NCBI RefSeq assembly: GCF_000006565.2
Contig: NC_031471.1
Coordinates: 1,552,661 to 1,616,660 of the forward strand
Length of the DNA: 64,000 nucleotides
Source of the DNA: Toxoplasma gondii ME49
Taxonomy: Eukaryota; Apicomplexa; Conoidasida; Eucoccidiorida; Sarcocystidae
Direction: 5' to 3'
Shown: piece after piece, positions 36,488-48,360 of the stretch
Position numbering within the stretch: the first letter of the stretch is position 1
Layout: each line of letters starts with the position of its first letter
The notes under the pieces: model-generated
What the model was told of the DNA's origin: nothing
What the model saw: the letters and a program-made list of their open reading frames with translations, nothing else
The model's database searches: none
Translations under genes and position numbers: made by a program

Positions 36488-39400
36488 CTACCGGATTTCT
36501 GCATTCGTCCAGCCGTCACAGTCAGCTGCGATCGCTGCCAAACGACGGCGAAGCGCTACAGCCACTATACCCTGAGCTTCTTCTTCCACTGCGGCGCTCA
36601 CGAGTGTCTCGCCGTGTGTTTCTGCATGCTGGAGAGGAGGCTCTAGCGACTCCGCCAGATCTCCCTCTCTCCACTCTCTCAGGGTGGGTCGAACAACATG
36701 AAGCGGGACGACGAGGGTGAAGAGGATGCGCACAGGCAGCATCGGTAGCTCAGCGCAAGATCCTTCGCATGCGTCTTCTTGGCTTGCTCCTGAGCGGGAG
36801 AGAGAGGGCGAGACACCGCTGGGGGAAAGGGAATGGCCGTCTGTGAATCGCGACACGAAGGAGACAAGACGAATCAAGATCTCTTTCAGCACCTCCATTC
36901 TTCGATCGGCCTCTTTGCCAGCGTCTACGGCCTTGCCTTCTTCTCGTCGCTCGCCCAGACCCTGACGCAGAGGCTCCAAGTCTTCCCAGAAAACCGGAAA
37001 GCAAGAGCCAGAAGAAGACCAAGGACTCCCGCATTCTTCGCGCTCGGCGCGAGCCCCGGTTCTTCTTGTCTCTGTCGTCTTGGCAGATTCCTGGTCTCGT
37101 GCGACACTGGAGAAAGCGACGAACGAAAACGGAGACGCCTGGATGTCTCGCTCTCGCCTTTGGAAGGCACACGCCACAGACACGGGACCGGCAACAGCCA
37201 CCGAGAAGGGCAGAGTCAAGAACACCCCTGTCGTCCCCGCGAGGGCGTTCTTTTCACTGAGAAAAAACGTCTCCTGCGCCTGCAGTTGACTCTGATTGGC
37301 GCCAGCCAACGAGGTGTGCGGGCCGCTAGCTCGCCTCTGCTGTCTCGCTTCAGACGCGAAAGCAGCTGGCGTACCGAAGCTCGTGGAGCCTTGCGAACGA
37401 ACGACATGGAGACACGTGTACACCGGAGGCGACACAGCAGACGTAAAGGGTGAAGACGCGACATTTGGATCTCTTTGCACTTTTTGCTGACTCGCAGGCC
37501 ACAAATAGATGGTGCTGGGGAGCACGACGAGCTCCTTCTCGGCGTCCGCTTCCTCTCGGCTTGTTGGCTGTGCGTCTGAAGCGAAGGCCGAAGATTCCTG
37601 TGATCCAGCTAACGACGACAACCCCAACGCGACACACCCTGGCAGCGAAAGAGGTCCGTCTCGCGAGGAGGGAGCAGAAGCATTTTCGGCCTCTTCCTCT
37701 ATCTCGCAGCTGGGGGTCAAGGAGAGAGCGAGAGCCATCATGGAGGAAGTGAGTGTGTCAGGGCACTCGGCTCTACTGCCCGAAAACTGGAGCTCTTCCG
37801 CGATCCCCTCCTTGTTCCCTCCCCACACGCCACAACCCCCAGCCCTGCCCTTCTCCACACGGAATTCAGGCAAGAGGAGTCTGTTGCTGTCTGTGGCGTT
37901 CGACAGATGTTGAAAAATTGGGTCCCGAGGCAGCTGCTGGCGATTGAGGAGAAGCCAGGCAGACGTGAAGAAGAGGAACTTTACATAAACGCCCAAATCG
38001 TCTGCTTCTCTGTCGTCGCCCTCGAGTTCTCCTCCTTCGTACGCGTCTCCACGTCGATCCTCCCCCTGTGTTTGCTGCAGAGCTCCAGCAACTGCAGCGG
38101 ACGAAGACGTTCCCGCTGCCCTTCGACCTCTGCGTTGCAACACTCGCGCGACGCACGGCGAAGGCCAGAGACGCCTGCTCCGACGGTGAACAACCGCAGC
38201 GACAAGAGCGCTGAGTGGCGTGCTAGGCTGAGAAAGAATCGGCAAACTCTCGCATCGTCCCTTCCTCCTGGGACTGCCTTCTTCACTCCCAGCGCGAGAT
38301 GTCTGTCGCTGTCGCGATACAGGCGACAGGGCGCCTGAGCTGGATGGCTTCTGGCGAGAACGCGACAGATCGGGCCGACGCCGAGAGGGAGGGAACGAAG
38401 AGAGAGATGCAGAAGAGGGGACATAGGAAGGACCGCGACAAAAAAGGCTCTGCCGAGAACGTCCACGACGTCTCCTAGTCGTCCCTAATGTGCGCGCGCC
38501 TCCTGGGGTCTGCTGCTTCATTGAGCAGTCCAGTTGAGGAAAAAACAAAACTCTCTCCAACTCTTCGAGTTCGACCTCGTCTCGCGCAGGCTCGTCTTCT
38601 CCCTCTGTGCCCTGTGTTCCTCTCGAAACAGGCGAAGACGCAAGCTTGCCTTCGCTACTCCGCGACCGTGCGCCTTTGCCTATGGCGACCGTGGACCCCG
38701 ACAGCGACGCCCGAGAACGTCTCCCCCTTCTTTCTGCGCCCTGCGGAGTGTCGACAGCGGGCAGGGGAGTCAGAACCGAGCGCAGAGCGTCTACGCGTTG
38801 GCCTGCAGAGAACAAGGCGAGTAAAAAGGATGTTGGCGTAGGAGAGACGAAGAGAATGAGGCCAAACGACAAGCGCGCAGCAGGGTACGACACACAGGAG
38901 GGAGAGATGACGACGAGTTGCGCGAGGGAGGAACGGCGAGAACGAGGCTAGAGAGGAAAACAGACACACAAGCGAAGAGGAAAACGATATTGAAACGTAG
39001 GCAATGCACAACTGGGTTCCGAAGGATGCCATCTGAACTTTGGAGGGATACCTATAATGATTTGGGGTCGCTCACAGTGGTCGAGTAACGACGCCTTCTA
39101 CTTACTTCCGTCTCGCCACGAGTTCAGTCCAACCAGATTCAACCACCAGTCGCCGTCCTCGCCTGAGAGGCGCTTGACATCTTCTTCTTTCTGTCTTTGT
39201 TCTTGTCTCCTCTGTTCTTCTTCCCGTTTTCGCCTCTCCTCGGCTTCCCTCCGTCGCTCCTCTTCTTCTCTCTCCTGGCATTTCTTCGCTTCGCTCAAAA
39301 CGTCGTGGTCGCGCCTCAAAGTTTCCTCCTTCTGTGTTCGCCTTGGCCTGGCTGCCTCGACTTTGCCTTCCCTCTCTCGCCCCCACTCCTTGCTGAGTCG

Positions 39401-41898
39401 CTCTGCTCCTGACACCATCTCGTTGCACCCGCCCTCTCTCCCTGTCCCAGATGCCTCTCTACTCGGACCTCTCTCCGTCTGTGAGTCGGCTTGTGCTTTC
39501 GCCTCTGACATCGAAGAAAAGAACGCCAGAGGCGAAGCCAGCGGACAAACGTCTCGGCACTCCTCGGTCGCCTCTGCAGAAAGAGAAACTGAAGCCTCGG
39601 GTCTTCTCGCCGGAGAAGCTCCGACGCCAGCGACCCCAGACTCTGGACTCTTCTGTGCTTTCTCCGCCTTCTCTGTCTCTTCCTCCGCAGCTCTCGCCTG
39701 TTTCTGAGGGAGAGGAGAAAGCAGGGAAGGCGTGAGAGGCAGCGGCGAGGCAGGGGGAGAAATGCGGACGCCGGCTGGCGGGCGCGAGGCGCCGTTGAGC
39801 AGCCTTGAAGTTCGCTTCCCACTCCCTAACTCGGCTCTGCCGAGGGGAGACTCTTCGCATGGCGCCGAGGAGGCGAGAGGAGCAGGGACTGCAGGCGAAG
39901 CAGATGGCGAGGAGACACGTGGAGCTCGCTCGGATCGCTGCACGGAAGAGCGAGACGGAGTCAAACTCTGACTTGGATTCGAGGCGCCAGGAAGGTCCTC
40001 CTCGCCGACCTGGATGCATCCCCTTTCCTGTTCAGACTGGCGTCTCGGCTCAGACGCTGAGGCACCCCATACGGTCGAAGGAGACACCGACGAAGGCGCG
40101 GACGAAGCAGAAGGGAGCGGCGCCACGGCAGAAGGAGGAGAAGAAAAGAGAGACGAGGGAACTGGAGGCTGGCTTTCCAAGGCCTCGGCTGGCGGCTGCG
40201 AAAAATCCGTAGCAAACGACGTACTCGCAGTCGGAGGCGACTCCCGCGGGTCTGTCGCAGGTCCTTTTCCGCTGCTCGTTAGGCTAGACGGCAGGAGATG
40301 CGAAGAAGAGACCGCAAGCGAAGGAGAGGCGGGAGACAGTCTGCTTGCATGCACAGACAAAGAGGCAGGTGCAGCGCGCGTTGGCAACTCCTGCAAACAT
40401 GGCAGAGGTCTTGACGAAGAGGAAGAAGGAAGTGAAAAAGAAGAAGACAGGCGCGCTGGCGCTCGTGCAGCCACTTGTGCATAGTCCGGGTCGAGCAGCT
40501 GCTGGCGCGAAAGGCCTGGAGGCGGCTTCAGAAACGCAGAGGGAAAAGAGGGAGCTCGGACTTTTCGGTAATTCGACAAATCCTGAAGGAGAGACTTTTT
40601 CAGCTCTCCACAGTAGCAGTAGACCTCGCCGCGCGGATGTCCCGTCTCCACGCGCAGAGAGAAAAAAGAGAGAAATGAAAAAAACGACTCATCTGAAAGC
40701 AGCGCACCCACACCGCATGCAGAAAAAACAATGATGGCACCCCATATCGGCACATCAGGAGAAACCGGGGGAAGACTCACGCGCCACAGTACACAGGAAT
40801 GAAGATGTGGAGAATGACAGATGCAAGCACAAGTAAATCGGCACATTCCGCGTTTTGTGTAGCAACGCCTTCGTAGCAGAGCATGACGATAACCATGTAA
40901 ATGGAAAAATACACACATACATGTATTTTTGCGTATTATGCGCGTTTGACTTCTTTGCTACTTGTGATGATGTGCGGAAAGAAGCTATGAAGGATCAGAG
41001 AACAGGTTACGACGTTCAGGCGCGCAGCCAGGAAGCCGAGTTCGGTGCTGCAGCGATCTTTGCCAGGAGATAACGCTGGCGAGACGGCTTGAACATTCAT
41101 CTGTTCGACGCAGTGTCCTCAGTGGAATGAAGTCTCTGCTTATTCGATTTGAGTTAGATGTCCACGTAAACAGTTATTTTCAACTCCTCCATTTCTGGAG
41201 ATATGAAAAGCCACGCAAGCCGCTGATTCACATGCACAGGCTCGCCTGACATACACATGTGCTATCTGCACTGGCCTCGGTACCCCTCGCACCGGACTTT
41301 TCGGTCGATGAGAGCTTCTGGACACTGAGTAAAGTGGAATGGAAATAGACTCGCACTTGCACATTCACTGTCACTCTCAGCCACAGACGACTGTTTCGCG
41401 ACCCACCGACGAAGACATTTGCATCACAGTGAGACAAACATGTCTCCTCCGCATTCCCGATGGCCTCTGTGGTCGTTCAGAGCACACTGCACATACGACT
41501 AGACCGGCTCCGAAGTCGCCTTCTGACTCTCTGTTAACTCCTTCTTGCTCTCGCGCTTTTCTGTAGGGTACTGTATATTTCGATATAGGTACTTGCCTTT
41601 TCATATCCTTACACAAATATATACACAAATATATATATATATATATATATATCTTATAGTAAAGTGTATCTATAGGAATAATAGATATATGTATATATAG
41701 ATATACATCTGCATACAGACGTCGTTGTATAAAAATCGTCGTATGCGGATGCACACAATGTGTACAAAGACGCGATTCGAGGTGCAGAAATCCCGCGTCC
41801 CCTTCATCCTGATCTGCGAAAGGCACAGGGTATGCATGTCTCTATTTGTCTGTACCTATGGATATGCATATATGTATATTTATTTATATATTTACATA

Positions 41899-41936
<38 letters not shown>

Positions 41937-44547
41937 TTTTTCGCTGCGTTCTCTCACCAGGTTCGCCGTCGAATCCGAGGAGTCTGCGGATTCGCTCGAG
42001 GGTTATGGGATGCTTTTCGTCGTGGACGAGGCGGTTGGAGACAAGATTTCGGAGAGCGCGTGCTCGCGCAAAGTTGGCAAATTTGTTCATGAGGACGCCG
42101 CACAAGAACTTTCCAGTCCGCATGAGCTGGACATACCGGCGGACGTTTGCGGACCTGAAGGCCGCGAAGGCGGCGAGAGCGAAGCGCACACAGTCGTGGC
42201 TGAGAAGGTCTGGCGGGAGACGCTGCAGAATGCCGACCAAGGCGCGTTCACTCCCGCTCGAACTCATGAGCGACAAGATCCGATACCCCCAAAACTCGCC
42301 CTCGTACCGGCTCTTGTACACCAAAATATCGGCCAAGGCGAGTTCGCCAGCGGCGGCCGTGTGAGAGGCTGCGGCTTCGCGACATCTGTGGAGGTAGACG
42401 TGGAAGTCGCGTCGCGCCTGGAAGGAGCGCACAGCCTCGTAGCCGTGCATCAGCTTGTCAAGACATGTTTGCATGAGGCCTTGATTCGAGACGCGGTCGA
42501 AGCCAGGGTGGCTCGCCAGCTGCTCCTCCGCAAAGATGAGGAAGCGGTAGGAGATCTCCAACGTTTCGATCGACGCGCGGTGCTTCTGTACGTGTTGCAC
42601 CGTCAAATGCTGCCAGCAGGCTCGCAGGCGGTCTCGCAGAAAGTTGTAGACATCCAGAAAGGCGTAGCCGCGGCCCTGGCGCGAGTACAGGTACGGCTTC
42701 GGCGCGACAGAGAGACTGCACTCGCTCGGCGTGGATCCCGGCACAGGGTTCGTCAAGTCCGCATCGACCGAGTACGTCAGGAGATGGTGCACAGTGCGGC
42801 GGCACCAGACCGCAGGCCGCGTACTGATCGGATGGAACGGCTTTCCTGCGTCGCTTCGGCGGAAGGACGCGACAGCCAGGTACGGATTGATCTGAACAGC
42901 GGGGCAAGAAAGAACGACTCGGCGTCGATTACCAGCAAAGAGACAAAAACGCCAGACGGGCGCACCGAGCAGGCCACAAGCCGTCGCTCAACAGGCGACG
43001 CAGCGACGGAGCCGGGAAAGGAGGCGGCAGACTGACAGGGAGAACAAGCGCGAGACCAAGAGGGAGAACAACCTACGGATCCACCGTGAGCACCGTCAGA
43101 TGGGATGTGAAGAGGTTAAACAGGGACGGGAGAGAGCGCAAGAGCATTCAAACACGAGCCCCCTACACGAGAGACGAATGCGCGTCCACCTCCCCTGCAC
43201 AGAAAAACGCAAGCGTCTCCAGTCTGCCCTCTGGCTGTTTTGCGTGAGCGGCCTGGAGTCCTCTCTTTCCCCTCTGAGTTTCGTTTCTCCACACCGCTGC
43301 TCCTCGCCTCATGCGTTGGGACAACATCTGAGGGTCGAGGGCCTCCGGACGCCGAGAAACTCAGCGAACGAGAATCACTGTACGACGAGCAGTTGGCGCG
43401 GCCGCAGACGAGGCCAGGCATCCTGTCTCGTCGGGAGAGAGAAGGCCAAAACGTCTGCACAAGTTCCTCGCCTAGGCAACTCGCTACTGGGGTGTCTGAG
43501 TGAGGTTTGAGACGCAGGTAAGTCATACTCGACCTGTTCCACAACGAGGTCGTTCCTATAAAGCGGTCCGTAGCGAGAGAGAGACACCGTCGCCGCAAAA
43601 ACGCGTTCGTTTTTCGGTGACGAGCCACTTACGATTCGAGCTTCTGGGTCGCCGGGGACGATAGCCTCGAGTCTCTCGAAGTCGCTGGTTGTGCAGACTT
43701 GCTGTTTGTCAAGCATCTCTTCTTCGCTGCAGTAGCCGTACAGCTTTCCGACGAAGAAGGAGTTCAACGTTCCCTTGTCTGCCGAAGCGGCTGACCCATC
43801 CCCGTCGCTCGCGGACGCACCGTCCTGCAGCAACAGCTGAATAGGGTCCTGGATCTTCAGCAGGATGGGTGCTTGGTGCTCCGGCTCTGTCAGCAGTGGA
43901 TTCGCTTCTCCAGTCTCTCCTGCAAGAAGGCATCTCGCGTCCCCTGTCGGCAGAGGCGGCGGAATGAAGTCACCCTCTGGTGTGCACAGACGCTCGCGCC
44001 CTCCCGCGGCGACGAACGGTTCCTTCTTCGAGGAAGAAGCGGCGAGAGACGAGTGCGAAGAAGACGAAGACATGCAGAAGGAGGGAACGGGACTGGCGTC
44101 GCGGTCTGCGGCGGCATGGTGGACGACAGCAGGGACAGCCTGACGCGCGAGCGAGAAAGAAGACGACGCGTCTGGAGAGAGAGAGGAGGCCGAAGACGCA
44201 GGACACAGAGCCGAGGAAGAGAAGGCAGACGGAGACGACGAGGAAGAAGAGCGAGAGGGAGTTGAGAACATGGACGAAGAAAAGAGAGACGACGAGGAGG
44301 GACCGGGAGTCCCGGAGGAAGGGAAGAACGTCGAGGCATCCGACGAAGACGCAGAAGCCGAGAACAGAGAGGAGCCTGACGATGAGAAAGGAGTAGAAGA
44401 AGATGGTTTTGTAGCGGCGTAGGTCCCGGCAGAGAAGACAGACGACGCAGATGGAACATTGCGGCCAAAAAGCGAGGAAGAAGTCCCTGGAAGGGAAAAC
44501 GGGCGGCCGGCAAACAAAGAAGACGAGGAAAACGGAGACGGTTCCAT
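36488..44547 (-). CDS. SAC3/GANP-domain protein (mRNA export or TREX-2-like)
   Basis: SAC3/GANP proteins scaffold complexes that link transcription to mRNA export at the nuclear pore. Four exons: 44547-43384, 42891-41958, 40692-39106, 38802-36488, giving 1,999 residues in frame. The N-terminal 130 residues are Ser/Phe-rich with SSLF and one SSLFG repeat, like degenerate FG-nucleoporin repeats. The SAC3 core is at about 375-735: NPYLAVASFRRSDAGKPFHP, RPAVWCRRTVHHLLTY, FLRDRLRACWQHL, YEGEFWGYRIL, then ITLERIRRLLGFD, whose end joins across an intron to a beta-rich segment. A charged coiled-coil (EERRKREEEQRRQEQ) is near 1190. The last 770 residues contain long disordered blocks and hydrophobic segments such as RILFTLVVPLHVV. 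The usual MCP motif after GTC is not seen; the exon 1 to 2 join (GTC|GTACAG to TTCAG|ATC) is therefore the least certain. Confidence 0.82.
41622..41655. repeat. TA microsatellite in a SAC3-like gene intron
   Basis: A TA-dinucleotide tract in the intron between the exons ending at 41958 and starting at 40692 (minus strand). Confidence 0.8.
41892..41934. repeat. TA microsatellite beside a splice donor
   Basis: A TA tract of about 40 bases just inside the intron after the SAC3-core exon, whose last base is 41958 on the minus strand. Confidence 0.85.
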
Positions 44548-45578
44548 CTTGACAAGGCGCGCTTAGACGAAGGGGAGAAACAGAAAGAGAACTTAACGCG
44601 AGTCGAGAGTGGAGAGAAGGCGTATCAAACTCGGCTTTCTGCTGTGTGCTTCGTTGTCCTGGAGACGAAGCAAGGCCGCGCAAAGACACTGCGCGACGTT
44701 GGAGGAAAAAAGAGGTCGGCAGCAACACGAGAAGCCATTTCCCAGCGAGGCAGGGCCAGCAGGGTGGAAAAAGGATGGCGAACGACGGTAGGACAAGTTC
44801 CTAGCCTCTCTCGAGTGCAGTGGCCAGACAAGCAGAGAACGAGAGAGAGGGGGGAAACACCGAAATACACGCGACCACCGGACAGAGAAGAACTTCAGGT
44901 GGACAAGAAAAAACCGGCGAAACGCGTGCTTTCCTCTTCTCCGTCCTCTGTGCGAAAATATGGTTGTGATGCGTCGCAGCCCGCTTCTCCCGACACAGCT
45001 GAAGCGCAAGTCTGGAGACGAAAAGTCCTTCCAAATGCATGCAGCTGGCTTTCTATCCATCTTTGGTTCAGGGCGCCTTCAGACGCCGAACGAAAGGAGT
45101 GCGACGAGACAGAGAAGACGTTTTTCGTTAACGCGCGACTCAAGGCTATCCAATGTCAAGACACCCGGATCTGCGACTTCTTTGCACTCAAAAGTCCACC
45201 GTCTTGTTTCGCTTCCTCCGGCTGCGACTGCCATTGCTCTGTCATCACGCCTCGGCTGACTCGCGTGCGCCTCCGGTCGACGGTTCATCAGCCTCTTCTC
45301 CGTCGTCTGCCTTTTGTTTGCTTTTCATGAGTGGATCGATCGAGAGCGCATCCTCTTCTCGCTGACGCCCGGCCTTCTTGAACTCAGGGAACCGGCGCTA
45401 ACCGGAGACGCCCCCGTTGTCGGTCGGAATTCGCGGAGCATCGACGCAGACAACAGAGATCGATCCACGCTTCCTCAGCGTCCGACGTCCCCGCAGGTGC
45501 CTGTTTGCTCGATCTGAGCTGTACCACTACGGTCACAAAACACCGTCGAATAAATTGTCGCGCGAGTCAACGCCAGCG
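44548..45578. promoter_or_regulatory. Divergent promoter region
   Basis: About 1 kb separates the start codons of the SAC3-like gene (-) and the membrane-protein gene (+), so both promoters and leaders must lie here or overlap. No coding frame looks real. No TATA-like or other recognised core element stands out. Confidence 0.55.
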
Positions 45579-47134
45579 ATGCAGGGACGCAGCCTGTTCT
45601 TGGCGAAGGCGCGGCTCTCGTGGTCCCGTTCGCGCGCGTCTCTCTCGGATTCTGTGAGATCCTTTCGATCGTTTTCTCTCTCACAAGCTTCTGCTTGGCT
45701 CTCTCCTTTTGTCGTCTCTCCTCGCCTTCCCACTGCTCTTCTGTCTGGTAGTTCGTCTTGCTCCTTGTCCTCTCCTTTCCTGCTCTCCGCCCTCACGCCT
45801 TGGTGCCCTTCGTCCTCCTCCCTGGCCGCTCCTCCTTCCGCTCTCGAGTCTCTGTCCTCTTCTCGCTCGAATTCTCGCTCTTCTGGTCTTCTCTCGTCTT
45901 CTGTTTCTTCTTCTCTTCTCTCGCCTCCTCTCTCTTTGTCCATCGCTTCTCCTCGGGCGTCTTCAGGGTCTCTGGTCGCAGCGGCTGGCGACAGGCAGCG
46001 AGCGTCCTCGACTCTGCACCTGTCTGCGGCGCCTTTCTCCACCTGTCGGAGTTCTTTCGCTGCCTCGCTGTCCCCAGGCGTTGTCTCTCCGTCTCCCCGT
46101 CTTCTCTTGATCTGCTTCTGCGCGCTGTCGCTGTCTCTTTTCTTCGTGACTGCTGCGGAGACAGACAGACTCAGAGAGCAGGGAGCAGAGGCTGGAGGAG
46201 AACACAAGGCAGAAGTTGGCGAGGACGAACAACTCGGAAAAGAGCGAGACGCAGAACCGGAGTCAAGGAAGAAGGAGGTGAAACGGGAGCCCCCGACGCA
46301 AGTTGCCAGCGACAGTGAAACGACGTTTCGATCCGAGACGAAGAGAAGGACGAAGGACAGACGAGCTTTGAAAGAGAATCAAGACATCCCGATCGGAGTG
46401 CGAGAGAGGCAGGAGAGACGGACGAACGCCCGCGAGGCAGGAGACAGAGAAGTCAAACAGAGTCGTACAGACCATGTCACTCACACACCAGGAGATACGT
46501 TGCTGGAGTCGGTTCCTGAACGGTGAGGCTACACACAGAGGCAAAGCGGTTTTTCGCGCCAACTTTGAAGGCAAGTAGTCATTCCCCGCAAAGATTGTGT
46601 TCGATGCACATGAATAACCAAGGCGCTTTTCGAGGGATCCTGAGATCACGCATTCGGTGGTTTTCTTCTTTCTTCGTTCGGAGTCTCCCGCGCGCCTATG
46701 CCTCTTTCCTCGCTGCACCGTCGCTTCGTGCTCTCACCTCTTTCCCTCGTTTTTCTTTTCTTCACTCTAGGTTTTTTTCTGGCCTTTCGCGTCCTGCGTT
46801 CTCGGCTTGCCGCCATCTGATTTCGAGTTCTGCTGGCGCTCTCTTTCCGCTCTGCGGCTCGGTTCAGTCCGTTTGACCTCCTGTCTCCTGCAGCACTGCC
46901 TTCCGTCTAATGAGCGAGTGACTCGCCTTCGTCCTTCTCTTCGCCTGTTTCAGATGTGAGGATTCGCTGACGCCAGCGGATCAAGGCCAGTGCCTTCCTG
47001 ACGATCTACGCCGTGCCTTCTTCGCGCTCCTCGACGTCGAACAGCCTCGCGTTTCTTCTCCCTCCACCTCGACCTCGTCTTCATCTGCTTCCTCTGCGTT
47101 GTCTCCTTCCTCGTCTTCCTCGGCTCCTGCTTGA
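45579..47134 (+). CDS. Unrecognised single-pass membrane protein
   Basis: I do not recognise this protein. Two exons, 45579-46522 and 46954-47134, give 374 residues. The donor is GAACG|GTGAGG and the acceptor TTTCAG|ATGTG, splitting an arginine codon. Reading without splicing would stop at once at the donor. The start is the first in-frame ATG. The N-terminus is rich in Arg, Ser and Phe without early acidic residues (MQGRSLFLAKARLSWSRSR), so it could be a mitochondrial presequence. A long Ser-rich stretch follows, then one membrane segment at about 175-193 (LLLICFCALSLSLFFVTAA). The next 120 residues are highly charged. Exon 2 carries the most conserved-looking block, CEDSLTPADQGQC and LPDDLRRAFFALLD, with two cysteines 12 apart, and ends in a poly-Ser tail. 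It shares a divergent promoter region with the SAC3-like gene. Confidence 0.65.
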
Positions 47135-48249
47135 TCTCTCCCGTTTCTTCTGTGGCTTCCCTTTTGTTCCACGGTCCTTCTGCTCTCATGCCTGTTGCCT
47201 CGTCGTCTCTCCCTCTGTGCCTCTTCCCCCCTGTCTATCCCTCTCCTAAGAGCTTCACTCTTTTCGTTAACACAACGGGTGCTTTGTTCGACTTTCCTCC
47301 GCCTCCTCGCGTCCACTGTCTGCATGCGTAGGATCAGAGAAGGAGAGTGCCTCTGGGGGACAGACACTGATGCCGCCTTCCCTGTCGCTTCTCCCCTCTG
47401 CTTAGGAGATCTTTGCAGTTACTCTAAAATTTAGACAGTTTACTGTCAAGTGCGCAACGCGATGTGCATACCCAGCTTCCGACCGAAAAAGGCTTGAGAA
47501 ACGGAACGAACGCAATTTCGTCTCGTTCGTCGCAAGGGGGAATTCTGTGGTATCTACGTCTTTGCCACCGTCTCGGTCTGTGTTTCCAGATCACTTTTAT
47601 GTTGCCTTTCTTTTTTTTTGAGTCGATACTCACACTCGGAGTCTCCATTGCTTCTGTCTTAGTAGGCATGCGAGGCAGACCCGACACGAACGCAAGTCTG
47701 AGTGCTTTCAGTTTCGCGGCTGTTTAGGCGCCTGGTTAAATAAACGGCGATGCATGCAAGCATTTCCTTCCTGAAACCTCGCGTCAGCACCGGCAAAACA
47801 ACGAACGAATGCTAAACAGACTGACGGCCTTGGTGCATGCTGTGTGACCTAGGTCCAACCAAACAGGGGGAAGTACACTCGTTCAGCGACATAAGCTGCC
47901 TTTCGCAAGCTTCCCCCTACACAGAGAGGCATCAGAGTACCGAGGATTCTGAATAGGACTTCAGTTATAAGATAGCCAGACAATCACTTCCTTCATGATA
48001 GCTGTACAGCTTTGACCTGTCGCTTTATCGCCGCCCTCCCTTCATGTCCTCTGATGCCGACAAGTCAGAGACATAAGCGTCTCTGTTTCATCACGCGCCA
48101 CAGTAACGAGAGAAACCAACGCAACCTGGCGCATGCGGCCATGCGGAAAGAGAAGATCATGCACCCCCCCTGTCGGAACTGGCCTCTACCTAACAAAATA
48201 AATCTCCTTCAGCATCGTTCTGTATCACCCAGTCGACTTCTATCTCTAC

Positions 48250-48281
<32 letters not shown>

Positions 48282-48360
48282 GTATCCAGCTAGATATGCA
48301 TATATACATATATATATATATATCCAGCTAGATATGCATATAGACATATATATATATATG
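48250..48360. repeat. TA microsatellite with a duplicated spacer
   Basis: Three TA tracts are separated by two copies of a 22-base unit beginning TATCCAGCTAG, at 48283-48304 and 48321-48342. The offset of 38 bases suggests duplication of spacer plus part of the TA tract. Confidence 0.85.

Noticed and set aside
40693..40918. Hydrophobic leader on the frame 40918-39098
   Set aside because: An in-phase TTTCAG acceptor at 40692 continues the SAC3 fold from the exon ending at 41958, so the upstream part is intron.
41725..43035. 436-codon plus-strand frame opposite the SAC3 core
   Set aside because: The minus strand carries the clear SAC3 domain with splice sites; the plus frame runs through a TA microsatellite.
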